This document shows, one piece after another, positions 9,055 through 17,983 of a stretch of DNA of 64,000 nt (its first letter is position 1; every line of letters starts with the position of its first letter). The position numbers and the translations under genes are program-made. Origin of the DNA: Candidatus Pseudomonas phytovorans (lineage in GTDB: Bacteria > Pseudomonadota > Gammaproteobacteria > Pseudomonadales > Pseudomonadaceae); NCBI GenBank assembly GCA_029202525.1, contig CP119325.1:943001-1007000 (forward strand), written 5' to 3'. The notes under the pieces are model-generated. The model made no database searches. It saw only the letters and a program-made list of their open reading frames with translations, and was not told the DNA's origin.

Positions 9055-10794
9055 GTGATTGTTAGTCCCCAAAAAGCATCAAGAATCCCCGGCATCGGGC
9101 TACGCAAGGCCCTGCTGGCCAGTGTGGCAGTGGTCGGCCTGATGAGCGCGGGCCAGCTGTGGGCATTCAATCTTGACGATGTTGCAGCCAAGGCAAAGGA
9201 TCTCGCCGGCCAGAAGTACGATGCACCCAAAAGCAACCTGCCGGCGGTGTTCCGCGACATGAAGTTCGCGGACTATCAGAAAATTCATTTCCTGCAGGAA
9301 AAGGCCGAGTGGGCCAAGGACAAGACCCCGTTCAAGCTGTCGTTCTATCACCAGGGCATGCACTTCGACACCCCGGTGAAAATCAACGAGGTCACCGCCA
9401 CCAAGGTCGAGGAAATCAAGTACGACCCGAGCCGCTTCGAGTTCGGTGACGTGCCACATGACCCGGACACCACCAAGAACCTGGGTTACGCCGGTTTCCG
9501 CGTGCTGTACCCGATCAACAAGGCCGACAAGCAAGACGAGATCATGACTCTGCTTGGCGCCAGCTATTTCCGCGTCGTCGGTAAGGGCCATGTGTACGGC
9601 CTGTCGGCCCGTGGCCTGGCCATCGACACCGCGCTGCCGTCGGGCGAAGAGTTCCCGCGCTTCACCGAGTTCTGGGTCGAGAAGCCCAAACCGGCCGACA
9701 AGCACCTGGTGATCTATGCCCTGCTGGACTCGCCGCGCTCCACCGGCGCCTACAAGCTGACCCTGCGCCCGGGCAACGACACCGTGGTCGACGTGCAGTC
9801 CCGCGTGTTCCTGCGTGACCAGGTCAGCCGCCTGGGCATCGCCCCGCTGACCAGCATGTACCTGTTCGGCCCTAACCAGCCGTCCAGGGTCCTCAACTAC
9901 CGTCCGGCCTTGCATGACTCCGAAGGCCTTTCGATCCACGCCGGCAATGGCGAGTGGATCTGGCGCCCGCTGAACAACCCGAAACACCTGGCCGTGAGCA
10001 ACTTCAGCGTCGAGAACCCGCGTGGTTTCGGCCTGATGCAGCGTCAGCGTGACTTCAGCGACTACGAAGACCTCGACGACAACTACCAGAAGCGCCCAAG
10101 CGCCTGGATCGAGCCTAAGGGTGACTGGGGCAAGGGCACCGTTGACCTGGTCGAAATCCCGACTGCCGACGAGACCAACGACAACATCGTTGCCTTCTGG
10201 AGCCCGGAGAAGCTGCCGGAAGCCGGCAAGCCGATCGAGTACGCCTACCGCCTGCACTGGACCATCGACGAGGCGAAGTTCCAGGCGCCTGAGCTGGGCT
10301 CGGTCAAGCAGACCCTGCGTTCCACCGGTGACGTCAAGCAATCCAACCTGATCCGCCAGCCAGACGGCAGCGTGGCATTCCTGGTCGACTTCGCCGGCCC
10401 GGCCTTGGCCGCATTGCCGCAAGACACCGTAGTGCGCAGCCAGATCAGCGTTGACGACAACGCCGAGGTGGTCGAGAACAATCTGCGCTATAACCCTGAG
10501 ACCAAGGGCTGGCGCCTGACCTTGCGCCTGAAGGTCAAGGAAGCCAACAAATCGACTGAAATGCGTGCCGCGCTGCTGCGTGATGTGCCGGTCGAACCCG
10601 CCAAGCCTGCCCAGGACGCCAAGCAGGACAAGGCCGCAGCCAAGCATGCCAAGGCCGAGAAGGCCGTCAAGGCTGAGCAACCTGCCAAGGCCGAACAACC
10701 TGCCGCCGATGCGGCGCCCACCAACGGGGCCCCGGCCACCACCGAGAAGGTGCTGACCGAGACCTGGAGCTATCAGTTGCCTGCCGATGAGTAA
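9055..10794 (+). CDS. opgG: Osmoregulated periplasmic glucan biosynthesis protein G
   Basis: Periplasmic protein needed to make branched beta-glucans (OPGs) that respond to low osmolarity. The chosen start is the GTG at 9055 (read as MIVSPQKAS), preceded by GCGAGG; it yields 579 residues with a basic N-terminus and a signal peptide ending near LMSAGQLWA-FN. The mature MdoG/OpgG fold follows, with typical segments such as RGLAIDTALPSGEEFPRFTEFW and RPGNDTVVDVQSRVFLR. Near the C-terminus a Lys/Ala-rich stretch (~residues 510-565) interrupts the family sequence before the terminal TETWSYQLP. The stop overlaps opgH by eight bases. A longer in-frame start at 8845 is unlikely, since it would place ~70 residues before the signal peptide. 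Confidence 0.93.
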   Translation: MIVSPQKASRIPGIGLRKALLASVAVVGLMSAGQLWAFNLDDVAAKAKDLAGQKYDAPKSNLPAVFRDMKFADYQKIHFLQEKAEWAKDKTPFKLSFYHQGMHFDTPVKINEVTATKVEEIKYDPSRFEFGDVPHDPDTTKNLGYAGFRVLYPINKADKQDEIMTLLGASYFRVVGKGHVYGLSARGLAIDTALPSGEEFPRFTEFWVEKPKPADKHLVIYALLDSPRSTGAYKLTLRPGNDTVVDVQSRVFLRDQVSRLGIAPLTSMYLFGPNQPSRVLNYRPALHDSEGLSIHAGNGEWIWRPLNNPKHLAVSNFSVENPRGFGLMQRQRDFSDYEDLDDNYQKRPSAWIEPKGDWGKGTVDLVEIPTADETNDNIVAFWSPEKLPEAGKPIEYAYRLHWTIDEAKFQAPELGSVKQTLRSTGDVKQSNLIRQPDGSVAFLVDFAGPALAALPQDTVVRSQISVDDNAEVVENNLRYNPETKGWRLTLRLKVKEANKSTEMRAALLRDVPVEPAKPAQDAKQDKAAAKHAKAEKAVKAEQPAKAEQPAADAAPTNGAPATTEKVLTETWSYQLPADE

Positions 10795-13360
10795 CTCAAG
10801 CGCAAGGCCAGTATCGCTTGGCGAATACCTGGCTCACCTACCGATGAGTGACGAGCAGCGGGCGGAACTCGCCAACTGCACGTCGTTCACTGAGTTGCAC
10901 CAACGCCTGGCGGCCAACCCGGCCGCCAACGCGGCCGAGGCCGTGCAGGCCTCGGTGGGCCCGCGCCTGACCGTGGGCAGCGCCGCCGAGCTGGAAGATG
11001 CCGAAATGCTCGGCGTCGACGGCAGCGGGCGCCTTTGCCTGAAGATCGCCCCGCCGATCAAACGTACCAAAGTGGTGCCAGAACCTTGGCGCACCAACGT
11101 GCTGATCCGCATGTGGCGGCGCATGACCGGCCGCCCCAACGCGCCCCAGCCACCCCAGCGCGAGCTGCCGCCGGCACGCTGGCGCACGGTCGGCTCCATT
11201 CGCCGTTACATCCTGCTGACCCTCATGATCGGCCAGACCATCATCGCCGGTTGGTACATGAAGGGCATCCTGCCGTATCAGGGCTGGTCGTTCGTCGACC
11301 TCGACGAAATCCTCAGCCAGCCGCTGTGGGATACGGTGGTGCAGGTGTGGCCGTATGCGTTGCAAACCTCCATCCTGGTGCTTTTCGGCATCCTGTTCTG
11401 CTGGGTGTCGGCGGGCTTCTGGACCGCACTGATGGGCTTCCTGGAGCTGCTCACCGGGCGCGACAAATACAAGATTTCGGGCAGTAGCGCCGGCAACGAG
11501 CCGATTGCTCCCGAGGCGCGTACCGCGCTGGTGATGCCGATCTGCAACGAAGACGTGCCGCGCGTGTTCGCCGGCCTGCGCGCAACGTTCGAGTCGGTGG
11601 CCGCCAGCGGCAACCTCGACCGCTTCGACTTCTTCGTGCTCAGTGACACCAACGACACCGACATTGCCGTAGCCGAACAACAGGCCTGGCTGGACGTGTG
11701 CCGCGAAACCAAAGGCTTCGGCCGCATCTTCTACCGCCGCCGTCGGCGCCGGGTGAAGCGCAAGAGCGGCAACCTCGACGACTTTTGCCGTCGCTGGGGT
11801 GGCGAGTACAAGTACATGGTCGTGCTCGACGCCGACAGCGTGATGAGCGGCGAATGCCTGAGCAGCCTGGTGCGCCTGATGGAGGCCAACCCGGACGCCG
11901 GCATCATCCAGACCGGGCCGAGAGCTTCGGGCATGGACACCCTGTACGCGCGCATGCAGCAGTTTGCCACCCGCGTGTACGGCCCGCTGTTCACCGCTGG
12001 CCTGCACTTCTGGCAGCTGGGCGAGTCGCACTATTGGGGCCACAACGCGATCATCCGCATGAAGCCGTTCATCGAGCACTGCGCCCTGGCGCCGTTGCCG
12101 GGCAAGGGTGCGTTCGCCGGTGCGATCCTCTCCCACGACTTTGTCGAAGCCGCGCTGATGCGCCGTGCCGGCTGGGGCGTGTGGATTGCCTACGACCTGC
12201 CGGGCAGCTATGAAGAGCTGCCGCCCAACCTGCTCGATGAGCTCAAGCGCGACCGCCGCTGGTGCCACGGCAACCTGATGAACTTCCGCCTGTTCCTGGT
12301 CAAGGGCATGCACCCGGTGCACCGTGCGGTATTCCTCACCGGGGTGATGTCGTACCTGTCGGCGCCGCTGTGGTTCCTGTTCCTGGTGCTGTCGACCGCA
12401 TTGCTGGCGACCAACACGCTGATGGAGCCACAGTACTTCATCGAACCGTATCAGCTTTACCCGCTTTGGCCGCAGTGGCACCCCGAGAAGGCCGTGGCGC
12501 TGTTCTCCACCACCATCGTGCTGCTGTTCCTGCCCAAGCTGCTCAGCATCATCCTGATCTGGGCCAAGGGCGCGGTCGAGTTTGGCGGGCGTATCAAGGT
12601 CACGCTGTCGATGCTGATGGAGATGCTGTTCTCCATGCTGCTGGCACCGGTGCGCATGATCTTCCACACCCGCTTCGTGCTGGCCGCGTTCCTCGGCTGG
12701 GCTGCGACCTGGAACTCGCCACAGCGCGACGACGACTCCACGCCGTGGAGCGAGGCAATGCGTCGCCATGGCCCGCAAACCCTGCTGGGCATTGCCTGGG
12801 CTGCTCTGGTGGCCTGGCTGAACCCGAGCTTCCTGTGGTGGCTGGCGCCAATCGTTGGTTCGCTGATGCTGTCGATCCCGGTTTCGGTGATCTCCAGCCG
12901 CACTCGCCTGGGCCTGGCGGCCAAGGACGAGAAGCTGTTCCTCATCCCCGAGGAATACGCCACTCCGCAAGAGCTGCTGGCTACTGACCAGTACACCCAC
13001 GAAAACCGCTGGCATGCCCTGCATGACGGCTTCGTGCGGGCCGTGGTCGACCCGCGCCAGAACGCCCTGGCTTGCGCCATGGCCACTGCCCGTCACGGCC
13101 AGGCGGCGCCAATCGAAGCGCTGCGTGCCGAGCGCGTGGCCAAGGCGATCGAGGTCGGCCCAAAAGGGCTGGATCTCAACACCCGCCTGGCCCTGCTCAG
13201 CGACCCGGTGGCGCTGACTCGCCTGCATGAGCAAATGTGGGCAGAGCACAATGCGGCGTGGATCGATGTGTGGCGTGCGTCGATCAAGAACGACCCGCAT
13301 TCGCCGTTGCTGCCGCTGCATCCGGAGAATGAAGGCCAACCGGCACTCGTCGGCGCCTGA
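10787..13360 (+). CDS. opgH: Glucans biosynthesis glucosyltransferase H
   Basis: Inner-membrane family-2 glycosyltransferase that polymerises the beta-glucan backbone of OPGs from UDP-glucose; OpgG acts with it in the periplasm. The protein has 857 residues. Membrane helices flank the catalytic domain: two at ~140-220 (ILLTLMIGQTIIAGW, ILVLFGILFCWVSAGFW) and several between ~500 and 700. The cytosolic GT core shows VMPICNEDV, the metal-binding aspartates of VVLDADSVMSGE and the acceptor motif RRWCHGN. It overlaps opgG by eight bases and is certainly cotranscribed. REP palindromes begin 10 bases after the stop. Confidence 0.95.
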   Translation: MSNSSARPVSLGEYLAHLPMSDEQRAELANCTSFTELHQRLAANPAANAAEAVQASVGPRLTVGSAAELEDAEMLGVDGSGRLCLKIAPPIKRTKVVPEPWRTNVLIRMWRRMTGRPNAPQPPQRELPPARWRTVGSIRRYILLTLMIGQTIIAGWYMKGILPYQGWSFVDLDEILSQPLWDTVVQVWPYALQTSILVLFGILFCWVSAGFWTALMGFLELLTGRDKYKISGSSAGNEPIAPEARTALVMPICNEDVPRVFAGLRATFESVAASGNLDRFDFFVLSDTNDTDIAVAEQQAWLDVCRETKGFGRIFYRRRRRRVKRKSGNLDDFCRRWGGEYKYMVVLDADSVMSGECLSSLVRLMEANPDAGIIQTGPRASGMDTLYARMQQFATRVYGPLFTAGLHFWQLGESHYWGHNAIIRMKPFIEHCALAPLPGKGAFAGAILSHDFVEAALMRRAGWGVWIAYDLPGSYEELPPNLLDELKRDRRWCHGNLMNFRLFLVKGMHPVHRAVFLTGVMSYLSAPLWFLFLVLSTALLATNTLMEPQYFIEPYQLYPLWPQWHPEKAVALFSTTIVLLFLPKLLSIILIWAKGAVEFGGRIKVTLSMLMEMLFSMLLAPVRMIFHTRFVLAAFLGWAATWNSPQRDDDSTPWSEAMRRHGPQTLLGIAWAALVAWLNPSFLWWLAPIVGSLMLSIPVSVISSRTRLGLAAKDEKLFLIPEEYATPQELLATDQYTHENRWHALHDGFVRAVVDPRQNALACAMATARHGQAAPIEALRAERVAKAIEVGPKGLDLNTRLALLSDPVALTRLHEQMWAEHNAAWIDVWRASIKNDPHSPLLPLHPENEGQPALVGA

Positions 13361-13370
13361 CAGGGCCTCC

Positions 13371-13451
13371 TCGCGGGCACGTCCGCTCCCACAGGTACAG
13401 CGCATGCCTCAAAGGCTGTGCAGTACCTGTGGGAGCGGGCGTGCCCGCGAA
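13371..13451. repeat. REP pair (class A, inverted)
   Basis: Two inverted copies of the pseudomonad repetitive extragenic palindrome, core CGCGGGCAC-GCCCGCTCCC ACAGG-like, separated by about 30 bases, lie between opgH and the ABC transporter. Each copy folds by itself and the pair folds on a larger scale. It may stabilise the opgH mRNA end. Confidence 0.85.
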
Positions 13452-13611
13452 GCTTTTCAGGGCTCCCCCGTTTTTTGGCCAACAAAGTCCCCGCCAGCTC
13501 TAGGTCCCCGGGCCGCCATGCGTTAGCATCCTTCTCCGATACGAAGCTTCGGCCAGTACGGCCGTGCCAACACAATAAGATTCGCTACTTTTCTTGCTAG
13601 GGGACTTGGTG

Positions 13612-14412
13612 ATGATCAAGAAATACCTTTCGCGACTGATGGTCGGTGTTACCGCCCTGGTCGCCGTGACAGCGGCCCAGGCCGGCGCTATCGACGACGC
13701 GGTCAAGCGCGGCACCCTGAAGGTGGGCATGGACCCGACCTACATGCCGTTCCAGATGACCAACAAGCGTGGCGAGATCATCGGCTTCGAAGTCGATATC
13801 CTCAAAGCCATGGCCAAGTCCATGGGCGTCAAGTTCGAGGCTGTTTCCACCGCCTATGACGGCATCATCCCGGCCCTGCTGACCAACAAGTTCGACATGA
13901 TCGGCAGCGGCATGACCCTGACCCAGGAACGCAACCTGCGCCTGAACTTCAGCGAACCCTTCATCGTGGTTGGCCAGACCCTGCTGATCCGCAAAGAGTT
14001 GGCCGGCGAAATCAAGTCGTACAAGGACCTGAACAACGAGAAGTACCGCCTGACCTCGAAGCTGGGCACTACCGGCGAAATGGTCTCCAAGAAGCTGATC
14101 GGCAAAGCCAAGTACCACGGCTACGACAACGAACAGGAAGCGGTGATGGACGTGGTCAACGGCAAGGCTGACGCCTTCGTCTATGACGCGCCGTACAACG
14201 TGGTAGCGGTAGAGAAGGCCGGCGCTGGCAAGCTGCTGTTCCTCGAAGAACCCTTCACCTATGAGCCGCTGGCCTTCGGCCTGAAGAAAGGCGACTACGA
14301 CAGCATCAACTTCATCAACAACTTCCTGCACCAGATCAAGCATGACGGGACCTACGATCGTATTCACGACAAGTGGTTCAAGAACAAGGACTGGCTGAAG
14401 GACATGGAATAA
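13612..14412 (+). CDS. Polar amino-acid ABC transporter, periplasmic substrate-binding protein
   Basis: SBP_bac_3 family binding protein of 266 residues. The ATG at 13612 (MIKKYLSRLM) is preceded by a GGGG-rich ribosome site; a signal peptide runs to about residue 24 (VTAAQA-GA). The mature part starts DDAVKRGTLKVGMDPTYMPFQM and has the classic GFEVDILKAMAK, GSGMTLTQERNLRLNFSEPF and a closing KHDGTYDRIHDKWF. The permease and ATPase genes follow in order, making a complete importer. The substrate is a polar amino acid by family; the exact one cannot be read from sequence. Confidence 0.9.
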   Translation: MIKKYLSRLMVGVTALVAVTAAQAGAIDDAVKRGTLKVGMDPTYMPFQMTNKRGEIIGFEVDILKAMAKSMGVKFEAVSTAYDGIIPALLTNKFDMIGSGMTLTQERNLRLNFSEPFIVVGQTLLIRKELAGEIKSYKDLNNEKYRLTSKLGTTGEMVSKKLIGKAKYHGYDNEQEAVMDVVNGKADAFVYDAPYNVVAVEKAGAGKLLFLEEPFTYEPLAFGLKKGDYDSINFINNFLHQIKHDGTYDRIHDKWFKNKDWLKDME

Positions 14413-14489
14413 GGCCCAGGCCACAAGCCCGGCTTTGACCCCGACGCGCAGGCAAACCCTGCGCGTTCGCATTTACGGAAGTACCCCAC

Positions 14490-15452
14490 GTGATCAAACA
14501 CAAGAAAGCCCAGTGGCCCTGGCACGGGCTGACCGCCCTGGTGCTGGTCGGCCTGGCGATCAGCCTGTACATGGCCACCTCGATGATGTCCTACGAGTGG
14601 CGCTGGAACCGTGTACCGCAGTACTTCGCCTACAAGGCCGAGGACGTACAGCGGGCCGCCGGTTATGGCACCGTGCAGGACATCGTCATTGCCGGCGATA
14701 ACGCCCGCGTCACGCTGAAGGACGAGCAAGGTGACGAGCAAGTGCTCGACGTGGCGAAGGACAGCCTGCAACTGAGCCGCGGCGACGATGTTGCCGAAGG
14801 CGACCAGATTGGTGTCACCCGTCACTGGGCAGCCGGCCCGCTGGCCTGGGGCCTCTGGACCACGTTGTGGCTGTCGGTAGTGTCTGGCGCCCTGGGCCTG
14901 GTCATCGGCTTGTTCGCTGGCTTGTGCCGGTTGTCCAGCAACCCGACCCTGCGTGACCTTTCGACCGTCTATGTCGAGCTGGTGCGTGGCACGCCGCTGC
15001 TGGTGCAGATTTTCATTTTCTACTTCTTCATCGGCACCGTGCTCAACCTGTCCCGCGAGTTTGCCGGGGTGGCGGCGCTGGCGCTGTTCACCGGCGCCTA
15101 CGTGGCTGAAATCGTCCGGGCCGGGGTGCAATCGATTACCAAAGGTCAGAATGAGGCCGCCCGCTCGCTGGGCCTGAATGCTGGCCAGTCGATGCGCCAC
15201 GTGATCCTGCCGCAGGCGTTCAAACGCGTGCTGCCGCCGCTGGCCGGCCAGTTCATCAGCCTGGTCAAGGACACCTCGCTGGTGTCGGTGATCGCCATCA
15301 CTGAACTGACCAAGAGCGGCCGTGAGGCCATCACCACCTCGTTCTCGACCTTCGAGATCTGGTTCTGCGTGGCAGGCCTGTACCTGCTGATCAACCTGCC
15401 GCTGTCGCACATTGCCAGCCGGCTTGAGCGGAGGCTTGCGCAAAGTGATTGA
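14490..15452 (+). CDS. Amino-acid ABC transporter permease with enlarged first periplasmic loop
   Basis: Inner-membrane component of the importer, 320 residues instead of the usual ~220-250 for His/Glu/Gln-type permeases. The start is GTG at 14490. A first membrane helix (~residues 12-31) is followed by ~85 polar residues (~32-115) with beta-rich character (VQDIVIAGDNARVTL), and then the conserved BPD core with its helices. The coupling EAA motif is present as NEAARSLGLNAGQSMRHVILPQA. The extra loop is the oddity of this gene. Its last eight bases overlap the ATPase gene, so the two are coupled. Confidence 0.9.
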   Translation: MIKHKKAQWPWHGLTALVLVGLAISLYMATSMMSYEWRWNRVPQYFAYKAEDVQRAAGYGTVQDIVIAGDNARVTLKDEQGDEQVLDVAKDSLQLSRGDDVAEGDQIGVTRHWAAGPLAWGLWTTLWLSVVSGALGLVIGLFAGLCRLSSNPTLRDLSTVYVELVRGTPLLVQIFIFYFFIGTVLNLSREFAGVAALALFTGAYVAEIVRAGVQSITKGQNEAARSLGLNAGQSMRHVILPQAFKRVLPPLAGQFISLVKDTSLVSVIAITELTKSGREAITTSFSTFEIWFCVAGLYLLINLPLSHIASRLERRLAQSD

Positions 15453-16179
15453 AGTCCGTGACCTGCTGAAAATCTTCGACACCCGTGGCCAGGTGGTACG
15501 GGCTGTGGATAACGTCACCACTCAGGTGGCCAAGGGCGAAGTGGTGGTGGTGCTCGGCCCGTCGGGTTCGGGCAAGTCCACCTTCCTGCGCTGCCTCAAC
15601 GGGCTGGAGCATTTCGACCAAGGCCATGTGGCCATCGACGGCCTGCAGCTGGCCGATCCGAAGACCGACATCAACGCCTACCGCCGCGAAGTCGGTATGG
15701 TGTTCCAGCACTTCAACCTGTTCCCGCACATGACCGTGCTGGAAAACCTGTGCCTGGCACAGAAGGTGGTGCGCAAGCGCAACAAGGCGGACCGCGAGGC
15801 CAAGGCCCGGGCGCTGCTGGAAAAGGTCGGTATTGCACAGAAGGCCAACGAATACCCGTCGCGGCTTTCCGGTGGCCAGCAGCAGCGTGTAGCGATTGCC
15901 CGCGCCCTGTGCATGGAGCCTAAGGTCATGCTGTTCGATGAGCCGACTTCTGCACTGGACCCGGAAATGGTCGGCGAGGTGCTGGACGTGATGAAGACAT
16001 TGGCTCAGGAAGGCATGACCATGGTCTGCGTCACCCACGAAATGGGCTTTGCCCGTGAAGTGGCTGACCGGGTGTTGTTCTTCGATCACGGCAAGCTGCT
16101 GGAAGACTCGGCACCGGCGGAGTTCTTTGCTTCTCCGAAGGATCCGCGTGCTCAGGCGTTCCTGCGCCAGGTGCTTTAA
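15445..16179 (+). CDS. Amino-acid ABC transporter ATP-binding protein
   Basis: Cytosolic ATPase that energises the preceding permease. The protein has 244 residues with Walker A GPSGSGKST, Q-loop VFQHFNLFPHMTVLEN, signature LSGGQQQRVAIARAL, Walker B VMLFDEP and the switch histidine in VCVTHEMGF: a complete and apparently active set. The start is taken as GTG 15445 (VIEVRDLLKIF), with GGAGG about 12 bases upstream and inside the end of the permease gene. The next gene is convergent, beyond a REP pair. Confidence 0.93.
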   Translation: MIEVRDLLKIFDTRGQVVRAVDNVTTQVAKGEVVVVLGPSGSGKSTFLRCLNGLEHFDQGHVAIDGLQLADPKTDINAYRREVGMVFQHFNLFPHMTVLENLCLAQKVVRKRNKADREAKARALLEKVGIAQKANEYPSRLSGGQQQRVAIARALCMEPKVMLFDEPTSALDPEMVGEVLDVMKTLAQEGMTMVCVTHEMGFAREVADRVLFFDHGKLLEDSAPAEFFASPKDPRAQAFLRQVL

Positions 16180-16186
16180 CCGCACC

Positions 16187-16280
16187 GGCCTCTTCGCGGG
16201 CACGCCCGCTCCCACAGGTACTGCGCAGCCCGTGAAACCTGCGCGATACCTGTGGGAGCGGGCGTGCCCGCGAAGAGGCC
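16187..16280. repeat. REP pair (class A, inverted)
   Basis: A long near-perfect inverted repeat, GGCCTCTTCGCGGGC at one end and its complement at the other, contains two class A REP copies facing each other. It sits between the convergent ABC ATPase and chemoreceptor genes, where it may serve as a bidirectional transcript end. Confidence 0.88.
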
Positions 16281-16304
16281 AGCGCAGGCAGCCCGCCCCT
16301 CAGT

Positions 16305-17882
16305 TTAGAGCTTGAACCGCCCCACCAACCCCTGAAGGTGGGTCCCCAGCCGCGCCAATTCCACGCTTGAACTGGCCGTCTCTTCACTCGCCGCCGAAGT
16401 CTGATCGGAAATATCCCGCACATTCATCACGCTGCGGTTGATCTCCTCGGCTACCGCCGTCTGCTCCTCCGCTGCCGTGGCAATCTGCTGGTTCATCGCC
16501 TGAATCGACGACACGGTGCGGGTGATGGTCTCCAGCGAGCTACCCGCACGGCGCGTCAGCTCGACACTGCTGTCGGTCAGCTGGCGGCTGTTGTCCATCA
16601 CGCTGGCCACGCGCTGGGTACCGCTTTGCAGGCCGGCGATCAACTCTTCGATCTCTTCGGTCGACTGCTGGGTGCGTTGGGCCAGGCTGCGCACTTCGTC
16701 GGCAACCACGGCAAAGCCACGCCCGGCTTCGCCCGCACGGGCAGCCTCGATTGCGGCGTTAAGGGCCAGCAGGTTGGTCTGCTGGGCCACCGACTTGATC
16801 ACATCGAGCACGCTGCCTATCTTGTCGCTCTCGGTCTTGAGCTGGTTCATCGCTTCGCTGGAGTTGAACACCTCGCCGGCCAGGCGCTCGATCTGCGCCA
16901 CAGCCTCACCCACCACGCGGTCGCCTTCGCGCGCTTGCTGGTCGGCCATCAAGGCGGCTTCCGAAGCCTGTTCGGCGTTACGTGCCACTTCGTGCACGGT
17001 GGCGGTCATCTGGTTCATGGCAGTCGCCACCTGGTCAGTCTCGACCTTCTGGTTGTTGACCCCGGCGCTGGTCTGCTCGGTGACTGCCGACAGCTGTTCG
17101 GCAGCGCTGGCGATCTGCGTGACACCATCGCCAATGCCGCCGATCAGTTCACGCAGGCCCTGGGTCATGCGCTGCATGCTGGCCTGCAACTGGCCCAGCT
17201 CGTCGCGGCGCTGCACCGGCAGGTTCTGGGTCAGGTCGCCATTGGCCACGCGCTCGGCGGCGCGCAGGGTCTGGCGCAGCGGAATGATGATCTGCCGGGT
17301 GATGGCCCAGGCCGCCAGTAGCCCCAGCACCAGCGCCAGCGCGGTGGCCGCCGCGAGCAGGGTTTTGGCCTGGGCTGCGCCGGCGTCGCGCACTTTAGTT
17401 TGCGAGGCTGTCATTGCCTGACTGGTCTGCAAGAGGACCGTGCCTTGCTCGGCCATGTGCCGCAAGGCCTGCTCCGTCGCGTCCGGGTCCGCCGCGGATT
17501 GCTTGAGGTCAGCGAACGCCTGCCGATATTGGCGCACCGCTGTCATCTGCTGCTGGAGGCGTTGCTGGTCGTCGGGCTTTTCGATCTGGCCAAGCATCAG
17601 CTGGATCTGGCGCTCCAGGTCGTCCAGCGCCTTTTCCAGCTCTGCCACGGCTACGTTGTCGCGGTTGCGTTCATAGTGCTGGCGGGCGATGCGCAAGTCC
17701 TGGGTGTACTGATGGATCATCGAGATGTTCCCCAGCTTGTCGCCACGGTCGATGATACTGTCCATGCCGAGCCAGCCGGTCAGGGTGATGGCCAAGGTCA
17801 ACAGCAGCACCAGGCCGAAGCCCAGCCCCAGTTTGCGATTGACGCTCACATTGCCCAGCGATTGGGCTAACCATTGATACAT
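16305..17882 (-). CDS. Methyl-accepting chemotaxis protein with short four-helix sensor domain
   Basis: Inner-membrane chemoreceptor of 525 residues. TM1 spans ~18-40, the periplasmic ligand domain ~41-172 is helical (QDLRIARQHYERNRDN, LEKALDDLERQIQLMLGQ) and looks like a single TarH/4HB bundle, TM2 spans ~173-194, HAMP follows, and the signalling domain carries the invariant hairpin tip with NLLALNAAIEAARAGE and GFAVVADEVRSLAQRT. No CheR/CheB tethering pentapeptide is visible at the C-terminus (LVGRFKL). The start is ATG 17882 with GGGAG upstream; a longer frame begins at 17912. The ligand is unknown. The gene stands alone and convergent to the ABC importer. Confidence 0.9.
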   Translation of the reverse strand: MYQWLAQSLGNVSVNRKLGLGFGLVLLLTLAITLTGWLGMDSIIDRGDKLGNISMIHQYTQDLRIARQHYERNRDNVAVAELEKALDDLERQIQLMLGQIEKPDDQQRLQQQMTAVRQYRQAFADLKQSAADPDATEQALRHMAEQGTVLLQTSQAMTASQTKVRDAGAAQAKTLLAAATALALVLGLLAAWAITRQIIIPLRQTLRAAERVANGDLTQNLPVQRRDELGQLQASMQRMTQGLRELIGGIGDGVTQIASAAEQLSAVTEQTSAGVNNQKVETDQVATAMNQMTATVHEVARNAEQASEAALMADQQAREGDRVVGEAVAQIERLAGEVFNSSEAMNQLKTESDKIGSVLDVIKSVAQQTNLLALNAAIEAARAGEAGRGFAVVADEVRSLAQRTQQSTEEIEELIAGLQSGTQRVASVMDNSRQLTDSSVELTRRAGSSLETITRTVSSIQAMNQQIATAAEEQTAVAEEINRSVMNVRDISDQTSAASEETASSSVELARLGTHLQGLVGRFKL

Positions 17883-17983
17883 GTACGACTCCCGGGCGGC
17901 TTGGCAGCACAAATAGTTGTAGTGTTGCCAAGGCCATCGGCTCGGGAGGGGGAAACTTGATGGGCGAGAAAGTGACGTTTACG

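Noticed and set aside
10838..13405. 855-codon open frame antisense to opgH
   Set aside because: Arises from GC-rich codon bias opposite a clear glycosyltransferase gene; its translation is rich in H, Q, R and A and has no domain.
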